From Nocardia sp. NBC_00403 (lineage in GTDB: Bacteria; Actinomycetota; Actinomycetes; Mycobacteriales; Mycobacteriaceae), in contig NZ_CP107939.1 of NCBI RefSeq assembly GCF_036046055.1, forward strand, positions 8,370,001 through 8,434,000: DNA of 64,000 nt, in the 5' to 3' direction. This document shows positions 28,257-36,208 of the stretch, in pieces. Position 1 is the first letter of the stretch; each line of letters opens with the position of its first letter. Position numbers and translations under genes: made by a program. The notes under the pieces are model-generated. The model was given only the letters and a program-made list of their open reading frames with translations, ran no database searches and was not told the origin of the DNA.

Positions 28257-29432
28257 ATGGTGACTGTCGAAGAACTGTTCGCGATCGATGCCCTGCTATC
28301 CGACGAGGAGCGTGAGATCCGGAATACCGTCGCGGCCTTCGCGAACCGACGGCTGCGACCGCATATCGCGGACTGGTTCGAATCGGGCACCTTTCCGGCC
28401 CGTGAGATCGCCCCTGAGCTGGGCAAGCTCGGGTTGCTCGGCATGCATCTGGACGGTTACGGGTGCGCGGGGATGTCGGCGACCACCTACGGGCTCGCCT
28501 GCCAGGAGCTCGAGGCGGTGGACTCGGGGGTGCGCAGCATGGTGTCGGTGCAGGGGTCACTGGCGATGACGGCGATCCATAAGTTCGGATCCGAGGAGCA
28601 GAAGCAGCAGTGGCTGCCCGAGATGGCGGCGGGCCGCGCGCTCGGCTGTTTCGGGCTCACCGAACCCGATTTCGGCTCCAACCCCGGTGGCATGCGGACC
28701 CGCGCCAAGCGCGACGGCGCCGACTGGGTGCTCAATGGATCGAAGATGTGGATCACCAACGGATCGGTGGCCGATGTCGCGGTGGTCTGGGCCCAGACCG
28801 AGGACGAGGGCAAGCAGGTGGTTCGCGGATTCCTGGTACCTGCGGGCACGCCCGGGTTCACCGCGCGGGAGATGCATCGCAAGCTGTCGCTGCGCGCCTC
28901 GATCACCGCGGAACTGGACTTCAGCGATGTCCGGCTGCCCGCCGATGCCTTGCTGCCGCAGTCACGCGGGCTGAGCTCCCCGCTGGCCTGCCTGAGCGAG
29001 GCCCGTTTCGGCATCATCTTCGGTGCGCTCGGCGCGGCCCGCGACTGCCTGGCCGCGACCATCGAATACGCGAGGACCAGAGAAGTCTTCGACAAGCCAC
29101 TGGCCGCCTACCAGTTGACCCAGGCGAAGCTGGCGGACATGGCGCTGGAGTTCGGCAAGGGCCAGCTGCTCGCGCTGCATCTGGGTCGGTTGAAAGACCA
29201 GGGTGTGGTGCGCCAGGAGCAGATCAGCGCGGGCAAGCTGAACAGCACACGGGAGGCCATCGCGATTGCCCGCGAATGCCGCACCATTCTGGGCGCCAAC
29301 GGCATCACGCTGGACTATCCGGTGTTGCGTCATGCGAACAACCTGGAGTCGGTGCTCACCTATGAGGGCACCGCGGAGGTCCACCAACTCGTGCTCGGCA
29401 AAGCGCTGACCGACGCGAATGCGTTTCGCTGA
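28257..29432 (+). CDS. Acyl-CoA dehydrogenase, glutaryl-CoA dehydrogenase-like
   Basis: A 391-residue FAD enzyme that would oxidise an acyl-CoA to the enoyl-CoA and pass electrons to ETF. FAD and substrate motifs are LGCFGLTEPDFGSNPGGM, WVLNGSKMWITNGSVAD and the arginine-rich RTREVFDKPL. The base is E370 in LTYEGTAEVHQLVLG, the position and context used by glutaryl-CoA dehydrogenases; VRSMVSVQGSLAM also resembles that subgroup. Decarboxylating activity is an inference. It is divergent from metB and has no counterpart at this point in the M. tuberculosis order, so it begins accessory block C. Confidence 0.9.
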   Translation: MVTVEELFAIDALLSDEEREIRNTVAAFANRRLRPHIADWFESGTFPAREIAPELGKLGLLGMHLDGYGCAGMSATTYGLACQELEAVDSGVRSMVSVQGSLAMTAIHKFGSEEQKQQWLPEMAAGRALGCFGLTEPDFGSNPGGMRTRAKRDGADWVLNGSKMWITNGSVADVAVVWAQTEDEGKQVVRGFLVPAGTPGFTAREMHRKLSLRASITAELDFSDVRLPADALLPQSRGLSSPLACLSEARFGIIFGALGAARDCLAATIEYARTREVFDKPLAAYQLTQAKLADMALEFGKGQLLALHLGRLKDQGVVRQEQISAGKLNSTREAIAIARECRTILGANGITLDYPVLRHANNLESVLTYEGTAEVHQLVLGKALTDANAFR

Positions 29433-29608
29433 GAATTGAAATTGCCACGGATGTGCTGACGCAAGTCGGCTCAGGCATTCGACTCTGCGACCAGCCGAGC
29501 GATTTCGCGAGGACATAATCCGGTCCGTGGCGCACCGTCCCATGACGCACGTCCGCCGCGAACCGGATCGGCCCGCGGCGGACATCGCACCTACTCGGTG
29601 TCGGCTGC

Positions 29609-30499
29609 CTATCGCATATCGCGCGGATCGCCGTACTGCGAATAGCCGCCCTGCGGATATCCGCCGTTCGAATACCCACCCTGCGAATACCCACCCGAAT
29701 ACGACCCGTCCGACGCCTCCGGCCGCCACTGCTGTCCACGGGCGGCCTGCTGATCCATCCACAGCTGCTCGCGCGACGCATCCTCTCGGCCACGGTTATA
29801 CGCCTCCGCATGCCCTTTCACCGCGGACATCTCCGCTTCGAGGTTGCTGAGCCAGCTGTCCCAGCGCCGCTGCATCGGACGGACCATGCCGCCGCCCACG
29901 CCGACCACCAGAATGCCGCCGATGGTGGCGAGGACAGTAATCAGAATCGGCATCGTGACCGAGGTCGCCACCCCGATCTGATTCAGTGCCGCAACGATGC
30001 CGACACCCCAGATGAACATCGCGGCGAACCAGCCGAGCGTCGGGCCATAGGACAGGCCGCCGAGCATGTTCGTGACGATGTCACGAACGGCGTGCGCGAT
30101 CGCCGCCGCGATCACCACGATGACGATCGCAACCGCGGCCTTCGGCAGCCAGGAGACGATGCCGTTCAACATATCGCTGACCGGGTTCGGCCCGAATACG
30201 CCGAATCCGAGCTGCAGCGCGATAAGCAGGATCGCATAGTAGGCCAGCTTCACCAGTAGATCCGAAGCGTCATAGCGGCTGCGCGACAGTATCTGTTTGA
30301 TCCCGCCCCGCTCGACGAGCCGGTCGAAGCCGACCCGCTCGAGCACTCGGTTCACGATCGCCGCGACCGCTTTCGCAACGATCCAACCGATGAGCAGGAT
30401 GACGAGGAATCCGGCCAGCTTGGGGACAAATGTCGCGACGGAACTCCACGCGTCCGAGAAACCTTGCTGGAAATCGATAGCCGAACTGTAGGTGTGCAC
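29609..30499 (-). CDS. Mechanosensitive-channel-like membrane protein with Gly/Tyr tail
   Basis: A 296-residue protein built on the conserved-TM-helix repeats found in CmpX-like, MscS-related proteins: FVPKLAGFLVILLIGWIVAKAV, a second copy VSWLPKAAVAIVIVVIAAAIAHAV, and two or three further helices. A charged segment rich in Arg/Glu follows (RRWDSWLSNLEAEMSAVKGH). The last 35 residues are a GGYSQ/GGYSN/GGYPQ low-complexity repeat. The beta-domain of true MscS is not recognisable, so channel function is uncertain. GTG start at 30499 with an AGGGATGG site. Confidence 0.82.
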   Translation of the reverse strand: MHTYSSAIDFQQGFSDAWSSVATFVPKLAGFLVILLIGWIVAKAVAAIVNRVLERVGFDRLVERGGIKQILSRSRYDASDLLVKLAYYAILLIALQLGFGVFGPNPVSDMLNGIVSWLPKAAVAIVIVVIAAAIAHAVRDIVTNMLGGLSYGPTLGWFAAMFIWGVGIVAALNQIGVATSVTMPILITVLATIGGILVVGVGGGMVRPMQRRWDSWLSNLEAEMSAVKGHAEAYNRGREDASREQLWMDQQAARGQQWRPEASDGSYSGGYSQGGYSNGGYPQGGYSQYGDPRDMR

Positions 30500-30722
30500 G
30501 GCCCATCCCTTCGCTATCCCGATTGTGTCCCGACGATTTGCCAGGGCAGCTTCCAGGCCGGTTATACCTCGGCGTGAGCATCGGAATCATTGATTTGCGG
30601 ACAATTTGCCATCCCCGCGGCGGCCTGATGTTCAGCGCTTCGTGCCAGCCCGGACCGTGGCGGCGCTATCGGTGGTTCCGAACCGTCGGGGCCGGGAGGC
30701 GATCGCGCACCCAGGGTCATCT

Positions 30723-30760
30723 GATCGGCCGACGAAGCGCCCCGGCTTCGGCGGCCGATC
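30723..30760. other. Long hairpin in a divergent spacer
   Basis: GATCGGCCG (30723-30731) pairs with CGGCCGATC (30752-30760). After a 2x2 mismatch, GAAGC pairs with GCTTC around the loop GCCCCG. It lies between the divergent starts at 30499 and 30814, where no protein gene ends, so it is not an ordinary terminator of a neighbour. The rest of the 314-bp spacer shows nothing else I can support. Confidence 0.5.
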
Positions 30761-30806
30761 CGCACGGGTGCGCGCTATTGACATTCGATGTGAACTAGAT
30801 CACACT

Positions 30807-30821
30807 CCTAACTGTGTTAGG
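30807..30821. promoter_or_regulatory. Inverted repeat over the tetR start codon
   Basis: CCTAAC (30807-30812) and GTTAGG (30816-30821) with a 3-base centre that contains the first bases of the GTG start at 30814. A repressor bound here would block its own gene; this is probably an autoregulatory operator. Confidence 0.5.
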
Positions 30822-31428
30822 TGAATCTACTCGCAATAGGCAAGCCGAACGGCGTGAGGCAACTCGGCAGGAGATTCTGGAGGTTGCCTGGGAGTTGGTG
30901 CGGGAACACGGCCTCCCGCAGCTGACGCTGCGCGAAGTGGCGAGCCGGGTCGGCATGCGGGCCCCCTCGCTGTACACGCACTTCGCTTCGAAGAACGCCA
31001 TTTACGACGCGATGTTCGGCCAGGCCTGGCAGGAGTACGAGCGAGTGTCCCAGCGCGCGATCGCGGAGCTGCCCGCCTCGCCTCGGGCACAGATGCGGGT
31101 ACTGTCCCGAGCCTTCTTCGACTTCGCGGTCGCCGATCTGGCGCGCTACCAGTTGATGAACCAGCGGACCATCCCCGGCTTCGTACCGTCGTCGGAGTCG
31201 TATGCGCCGTCCGTCCGGGTAATGCACCAGGGCCTCGAACTACTCGCGAATATCGGCGTCACCGATCGCGGCGATGTCGAGATCTGGTTCGCCCTCCTGG
31301 CCGGACTCGTCGATCAGCAGCTGGCCAACGACCCGGGCGGCGACAGCAGACGCAGGCTGCTGGATCGCGCAGTGGATATGTGGGCCGATGGTGTCGGCCT
31401 GGCACACGACAGCGGAACAACCGAGTGA
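30814..31428 (+). CDS. TetR-family regulator
   Basis: A 204-residue repressor. Its N-terminal helix-turn-helix is clear: TRQEILEVAWELVREHGLPQLTLREVASRVGMRAPSLYTHFASKNAIYDAMF. The C-terminal domain has the common WHG-like LAGLVDQQLANDPGG. GTG 30814 lies within an inverted repeat and has no ribosome-binding site, which points to a leaderless, self-repressed transcript. It is the first gene of a tight operon with a mycothiol-isomerase-type protein (18 bp) and an MBL-fold hydrolase (30 bp). Confidence 0.92.
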   Translation: MLGESTRNRQAERREATRQEILEVAWELVREHGLPQLTLREVASRVGMRAPSLYTHFASKNAIYDAMFGQAWQEYERVSQRAIAELPASPRAQMRVLSRAFFDFAVADLARYQLMNQRTIPGFVPSSESYAPSVRVMHQGLELLANIGVTDRGDVEIWFALLAGLVDQQLANDPGGDSRRRLLDRAVDMWADGVGLAHDSGTTE

Positions 31429-31446
31429 CAGCGCAAGGAAGCGACC

Positions 31447-32217
31447 ATGACAACGATGAGCACCAGCGAACGGACCGAGCTCCGCCGACCCACGCTCGAC
31501 CATCCCGAGGCAATGCGGCTGGCGGCAACGGAATACACGCGCATTGCGCAAGCGGTGGCCGGGCTCGCCCCCGATGACTGGGCGAAGCCCACCGAATGCA
31601 CGGAATGGACTGTGCACCAACTGATTTCGCATGTAGTCGGCATGGCCGCAATGGCGGCCTCCCCGCGAGAGAACTTCCGGCAGAACCGGATCGCGAACAA
31701 GCGACCGGGCGGCGAAGCCGAAACGATCGACGCGCTGACCGCACTGCAGGTCCGCGAGTTCGGCGAGCACACGCCTGCGGAGCTCACCGCGCTACTCGCG
31801 AAGCTCGGCCCCCTAGCCGCCCGGATGCGCCGCCGCATACCCGGATTCATCCGCCGTCGGCCGATGCCGGGTTCGCAGCTGGTCAACGGCGTCGCCGAAA
31901 GATGGAGCCTCGGCTACCCGATCGACATCATCCTGACCCGGGACCCCTGGATGCACCGGATCGACCTGTGCCGGGCCACCGGCCAGGATCTGATGCTCAC
32001 CACCGACCACGACGGACGCATAGTCGACAACGTCGTTCGCGAATGGGCCCGGCGCCACGGTATGCCCTACCGGTTGACGCTCACCGGACCGGCGGGCGGC
32101 GCCTGGTCATCCGCCGACACACCTGATCCGCTCGAACTCGACGCCATCGAGTTCTGCCGGGCACTCTCCGGCCGCGGCGAAGCAACCGGCTTGCTGCGCA
32201 CCCAGGTCCCGTTCTGA
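31447..32217 (+). CDS. Maleylpyruvate isomerase family mycothiol-dependent enzyme (DinB fold)
   Basis: 256 residues of the TIGR03083 type. CTEWTVHQLISHVVGMAAMAA supplies the first metal-binding His, and RDPWMHRIDLCRATGQD the later His/Asp block; a C-terminal domain follows. The family uses mycothiol, as in the ring-fission isomerase of gentisate breakdown, but many members have unknown substrates. ATG 31447 follows AAGGAAG. Second gene in the TetR - isomerase-type - MBL operon. Confidence 0.88.
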   Translation: MTTMSTSERTELRRPTLDHPEAMRLAATEYTRIAQAVAGLAPDDWAKPTECTEWTVHQLISHVVGMAAMAASPRENFRQNRIANKRPGGEAETIDALTALQVREFGEHTPAELTALLAKLGPLAARMRRRIPGFIRRRPMPGSQLVNGVAERWSLGYPIDIILTRDPWMHRIDLCRATGQDLMLTTDHDGRIVDNVVREWARRHGMPYRLTLTGPAGGAWSSADTPDPLELDAIEFCRALSGRGEATGLLRTQVPF

Positions 32218-32247
32218 TTCGCGCCGACCAACCCTTTCGAGGACGCC

Positions 32248-33042
32248 ATGAACATCCATCAGCTCACCGCCGATGTCACCGCGCTCAGTGACTGCGCCGA
32301 GGTGCCCGGTCTCGGGTTCATCCCGGTCAACGCTTTCGTTCTGCACGCCGCCGAGCCGGTCGTCATCGACACCGGTTTGAGCAACTCCGACAAGGACTTC
32401 CGCACCGAGCTCGGGCCGGTCATCGACCCCTTCGACGTGCGCTGGATCTGGCTCACCCACCCGGACCGCGATCACACCGGCGGGCTGTGGAGCCTGCTCG
32501 ACGCCGCACCGCACGCCCGCATCGTCACGACCTTCGCCGGCGTCGGAATCATGTCCTGCGAGTGGACGATTCCGCTCGATCGGGTGTTTCTGCTCAACCC
32601 CGGGCAGCAATTGGATGTCGGGGATCGCACACTGATCGGCTTCCGGCCGCCGCTGTTCGACAACCCCGCTACGGTCGGCGTTTTCGATACCAGCTCCGGG
32701 GCACTGTTCAGCTCCGACTGTTTCGGCGCGCCATTGCCGAGCGCGGAGATCGCCATGGGCGCCGATGTGCGCGCCGCCGGACCGGAGTTGCCGCAGGCAC
32801 AGCTGCTGTGGGCCACGGTCGACAGCCCATGGGTACACACCGTCGATCCCGAAAAGTACTCGGCCACTGTGGATCCGATTCGCAAGCTGGATCCGTCCGG
32901 CATCTTCAGCACACACCTGCCGCCCGCCATCGGCATGAACGATCACATGTTCGATACGATCTCGGCGGCCCCGACGGCTCCTCCCTTCGTCGGGCCGGAT
33001 CAGCGGGCGCTGGAAGCGATGCTCACGACATTCGAACCCTGA
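32248..33042 (+). CDS. MBL-fold metallo-hydrolase with HxDxDH motif
   Basis: 264 residues. The metal motif is THPDRDHTGG: the usual HxHxDH has Asp in place of the second His, similar to the HxExD variant of flavodiiron proteins. DTGLSNSD, the later Asp (FSSDCF) and FSTHLPPA complete the fold. The altered ligand suggests iron binding or a non-lactamase role. ATG 32248 has a GAGGACG site. It is the last gene of the TetR operon; a glyoxalase-II-like step on a mycothiol adduct is conceivable but only inferred. Confidence 0.87.
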   Translation: MNIHQLTADVTALSDCAEVPGLGFIPVNAFVLHAAEPVVIDTGLSNSDKDFRTELGPVIDPFDVRWIWLTHPDRDHTGGLWSLLDAAPHARIVTTFAGVGIMSCEWTIPLDRVFLLNPGQQLDVGDRTLIGFRPPLFDNPATVGVFDTSSGALFSSDCFGAPLPSAEIAMGADVRAAGPELPQAQLLWATVDSPWVHTVDPEKYSATVDPIRKLDPSGIFSTHLPPAIGMNDHMFDTISAAPTAPPFVGPDQRALEAMLTTFEP

Positions 33043-33110
33043 CCATCGGATAACCCTGCTACGCCACCGATCCGGCAGGCCGCGCCGATAGCGGGCCGCG
33101 GCGGCCCCGG

Positions 33111-33143
33111 GATCGCCGGGCCTTCGGATTCAGCCCGGCGATC
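33111..33143. terminator. Bidirectional terminator between MBL gene and cbs
   Basis: GATCGCCGGGC (33111-33121) and GCCCGGCGATC (33133-33143) form a perfect 11-bp stem with an 11-base loop. It sits between two convergent genes. Confidence 0.75.
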
Positions 33144-33153
33144 ATGAGGAAAA

Positions 33154-34545
33154 TCAGTGGCCGATGCTGCCCGTGCTCAGGAAGCCGAGGAGGTCGTGGC
33201 GGGTAATGACGCCGACGGGCTTGCCTTCCTCCACCACCATGAGCGCGTCGGTGTCCGACAGCGCCTTGGTCGCGGCGGAGATCGGTTCGCCGGAACCGAT
33301 CAGCGGGAACGACGGGCTCATGTGCTTGGCGACCGGATCCGTCAGGTGTGCGCGGCCTTCGAACACCGCGGAGAGCAGATCGCGTTCGGAGACGCTGCCC
33401 GCGACCTCGCCCGCCATCACCGGCGGCTCGGCGCCGACGACCGGCATTTGCGAGACGCCGTATTCGCGCAGGATCTCGATGGCGTCGCGCAGGGTCTCCG
33501 ACGGGTGCGTGTGCACCAGATCGGGCAGCCCGCCCGACTTGCCGCGCAGCACGTCACCGACCAGCGGCTCGTCGGTGGTGCCATCGAGACGCTCACGCAG
33601 GAAGCCGTAGGAGCTCATCCACTCGTCGTTGAAGATCTTGGACAGGTAGCCGCGGCCGCCGTCGGGCAGCAGCACCACGATGAGCGCGTCCGGATCGCGG
33701 CGCGCGACCTCGATGGCCGCCACCACCGCCATGCCGCACGAGCCGCCGACGAGCAGTCCCTCCTCGCGGGCGAGCCTGCGGGTCATGTCGAAGGAGTCGG
33801 CATCGGAGACCGCGATGATCTCGTCGGGGATGGCCGCGTCGTAGGCGGATGGCCAGAAGTCTTCGCCAACGCCCTCGACCAGGTACGGACGCCCGGTGCC
33901 ACCGGAGTACACCGAGCCCTCCGGGTCGGCGCCGATGATCTTCACCTTGCCGCCGGAGACCTCCTTGAGGTACCGACCGGTGCCGGTGATGGTGCCGCCG
34001 GTGCCGACGCCCGCCACGAAATGGGTGACCTTGCCGTCGGTGTCGCGCCAGATCTCCGGGCCGGTGGTCTCGTAGTGGCTGTCGGGTCCACCGGGGTTGG
34101 AATACTGGTCGGGCTTCCATGCGCCGTCGATCTCGCGTACCAGCCGGTCGGAGACGTTGTAGTAGCTGTCCGGATGATCCGGCGGCACGGCGGTCGGGCA
34201 CACCACGACCTCGGCGCCGTAGGCCCGCAGCACGTTGCGCTTGTCCTCGCTGACCTTGTCCGGGCAGACGAACACACACTTGTAGCCACGCTGCTGGGCG
34301 ACTAGGGCGAGGCCGACGCCGGTGTTGCCCGAGGTGGGTTCGACGATCGTGCCGCCGGGCTGCAACTGCCCGGATTTCTCGGCGGCCTCGATCATCTTCA
34401 CCGCGATCCGGTCCTTGGAACTGCCGCCAGGATTCAGGTACTCGATCTTGGCGGCCACCACGCCGGCGTTCGGTCCCACCACAGAGTTCAACCGGACCAG
34501 CGGTGTATTACCGATGAGGTCCACGACATGATCCGCGATGCGCAT
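33154..34545 (-). CDS. cbs: Cystathionine beta-synthase
   Basis: Condenses serine and homocysteine to cystathionine (transsulfuration). 463 residues: a PLP fold-type II domain with IGNTPLVRL, K44 in GGSSKDR, EPTSGNTGVGLALV, the glycine loop GVGTGGTITG and GGSCGMAVVAA, followed by two CBS modules (from about residue 330, ending VITRHDLLGFLSTGSIGH). Length fits M. tuberculosis Rv1077. ATG 34545 (MRIADHVVDL) is chosen; upstream Met codons would add 3-15 residues. Together with metB it gives both directions of the cysteine/homocysteine exchange. Confidence 0.95.
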   Translation of the reverse strand: MRIADHVVDLIGNTPLVRLNSVVGPNAGVVAAKIEYLNPGGSSKDRIAVKMIEAAEKSGQLQPGGTIVEPTSGNTGVGLALVAQQRGYKCVFVCPDKVSEDKRNVLRAYGAEVVVCPTAVPPDHPDSYYNVSDRLVREIDGAWKPDQYSNPGGPDSHYETTGPEIWRDTDGKVTHFVAGVGTGGTITGTGRYLKEVSGGKVKIIGADPEGSVYSGGTGRPYLVEGVGEDFWPSAYDAAIPDEIIAVSDADSFDMTRRLAREEGLLVGGSCGMAVVAAIEVARRDPDALIVVLLPDGGRGYLSKIFNDEWMSSYGFLRERLDGTTDEPLVGDVLRGKSGGLPDLVHTHPSETLRDAIEILREYGVSQMPVVGAEPPVMAGEVAGSVSERDLLSAVFEGRAHLTDPVAKHMSPSFPLIGSGEPISAATKALSDTDALMVVEEGKPVGVITRHDLLGFLSTGSIGH

Positions 34546-34721
34546 GGCACCCATCGTTGCAGAACCGTCGTCCGGGCAGCCCACCGCCATGTTCTCTACT
34601 ACCCGGCACCCGGCCGAACACCCTTGGCCCGCACCGCAGAGCCGGTAGATGTGAATTCGGGCACGCCACGTCTGTCGTGACTACCGGCAATCCGTCGCGC
34701 CCGCGCCTAGGATCTCTGAGC

Positions 34722-35183
34722 ATGAGGCAGCCGAACATCGCCCGTGCCGCCGCGGTTCTCGCCGGATCGGCGGTGGCCGTGATCGTCGGATCCGGTGCGC
34801 AGGCGAACGCGACGACCGTCGAGTTCCCCCAGGTGCCCACGCTGGCCACCGGCGGACTGTGCTGGACGAACGTCAGGACCTGGGTCGAGACCAACCAGCA
34901 ATGGCCTGGCCGTGCCATATTCAACGTCCGTGCCCTGCCGGTCTCCGGGGTCGGTCCCGGCGCGTACCCGTTCGCGCCGCTGTGCGAGGTCTACACCACC
35001 GTCGCTTGGCACAATATGACCACCGGCGCGACGGGCGCTTACAACAACATCGTGGTCACCGGCATCTACGGCAGCATCCAATACTCGCTGTTCCAGGACA
35101 CCGGCCCCGGCCGTGTCGAGGTCACCGTCACCACCAACAACGTCAGTATCCCGGCCCGCGGCTGGTTCGACGTGCCCGCCTGA
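34722..35183 (+). CDS. Secreted hypothetical protein (153 aa)
   Basis: A small exported protein with a signal peptide (RAAAVLAGSAVAVIVGSGAQANA) and likely cleavage after ANA. The mature part is beta-rich with two Cys (GGLCWTNV, APLCEVYT) that could form a disulfide, and Thr/Asn-rich strands (VTVTTNNVSIPARGWFDV). No family recognised. Start ATG 34722. Ten to sixty bases before the SGNH hydrolase, depending on that gene's start, and on the same strand. Confidence 0.82.
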   Translation: MRQPNIARAAAVLAGSAVAVIVGSGAQANATTVEFPQVPTLATGGLCWTNVRTWVETNQQWPGRAIFNVRALPVSGVGPGAYPFAPLCEVYTTVAWHNMTTGATGAYNNIVVTGIYGSIQYSLFQDTGPGRVEVTVTTNNVSIPARGWFDVPA

Positions 35184-35232
35184 GGTCATCGAGTGAACCG
35201 CCCGGCGGAATTGTGTCCGCCGCGTGCGTCCG

Positions 35233-35238
35233 TAAAAT
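35233..35238 (+). promoter_or_regulatory. -10 box TAAAAT, likely leaderless start of the SGNH gene
   Basis: TAAAAT lies 8 bases before the GTG at 35247. This is the spacing of leaderless actinobacterial transcripts and supports that start over the GTG at 35193. Confidence 0.5.
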
Positions 35239-35246
35239 TTCTCCCC

Positions 35247-36134
35247 GTGAGCACACCACGGATCAGCTGGCGTATCGCGGCAGTCACCAGTGCCGCAACC
35301 GTGCTGGCCGGTTCCGGCGCGGGGACGGCATCCTGGGCGGCGTATCGCCTGCTCATGGCGCAGGCGGGGGTGGCGAGGGGCGTGATCGGGCGCGACACCT
35401 CGAAACCACCGGAGGCCGACGGAATCTACACCGCAGGATGCCTCGTGCCGCAGCCATGGCGAGCCGGTGTGCCCGCGGATCTGCACTTGATGATCTTCGG
35501 TGATTCCACCGCAGGCGGCGTCGGCTGTCACAGCGCCGAGGAGGTGCCCGGCGTGCGCATCGCCCGCGGCCTCGCCGAGGCCACCGGACAGCGAATTCGG
35601 CTGAGCACCAAGGCGATATCGGGGGCCACCTCCAAAGGACTTGCCGGCCAGGTCGACGCGATGTTCGTGGCGGGGCCGCCGCCGGACGCCGCGGTCATCC
35701 TGATCGGCGCCAACGACATCACCAAGAAGCATTCCATCCGGGCTTCAGCACGCAGACTGGCCAGCGCGGTGGCGCGGCTGCGCCGAGCCGACGCCATCGT
35801 GGTGGTCGGCACCTGCCCGAATCTCGGCATAGTCACCGCGATTCCGCAGCCGCTGCGGACCGTGGTGCAGAACTGGAGCGCCCGACTGGCTCGGGCCCAG
35901 ACCGTGGCGACCACCGTCGCGGGCGGGCGCCCGGTGCAGATGGGCAATCTGCTCGCGCCCGAGTTCCGCGCCGCGCCCGAGTTGATGTTCGCCGCCGACG
36001 GATTCCACCCTTCGGCGGCGGGCTACGAACTGGCTGCGGCGCTGCTGCTGCCCGCACTGATCGACGCGCTGAACGAGGCGCCCCCCGCTTCCCGCCCAGC
36101 AGGACGCGACGTAGATTCGATGAGAACGCACTAG
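35247..36134 (+). CDS. SGNH/GDSL-family hydrolase, membrane-anchored
   Basis: About 295 residues with an N-terminal signal/anchor (RIAAVTSAATVLAGSGAGTASWAA) followed by the SGNH fold: block I FGDSTAGGVG with the nucleophile Ser, block III GANDIT, and block V DGFHPSAAGY with catalytic Asp and His. It is probably an extracytoplasmic lipase/esterase. Position next to the thiolase matches Rv1075c of M. tuberculosis. Two starts are possible: GTG 35247 behind a -10 box (chosen), or GTG 35193, which has a GAGG site 7 bases upstream and adds 18 residues. Confidence 0.87.
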   Translation: MSTPRISWRIAAVTSAATVLAGSGAGTASWAAYRLLMAQAGVARGVIGRDTSKPPEADGIYTAGCLVPQPWRAGVPADLHLMIFGDSTAGGVGCHSAEEVPGVRIARGLAEATGQRIRLSTKAISGATSKGLAGQVDAMFVAGPPPDAAVILIGANDITKKHSIRASARRLASAVARLRRADAIVVVGTCPNLGIVTAIPQPLRTVVQNWSARLARAQTVATTVAGGRPVQMGNLLAPEFRAAPELMFAADGFHPSAAGYELAAALLLPALIDALNEAPPASRPAGRDVDSMRTH

Positions 36135-36208
36135 TAACAAACGGTTCGCGGAGTGTGCTCGGACAACGTCTGAACGCCAACACTTACCGTCCCAACAAAG
36201 GAGTCCTC

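Noticed and set aside
28257..29432. Calling the acyl-CoA dehydrogenase a definite glutaryl-CoA dehydrogenase
   Set aside because: The catalytic Glu position and the SVQ segment fit, but the glutaryl-specific Arg/Glu cannot be assigned with confidence by eye.
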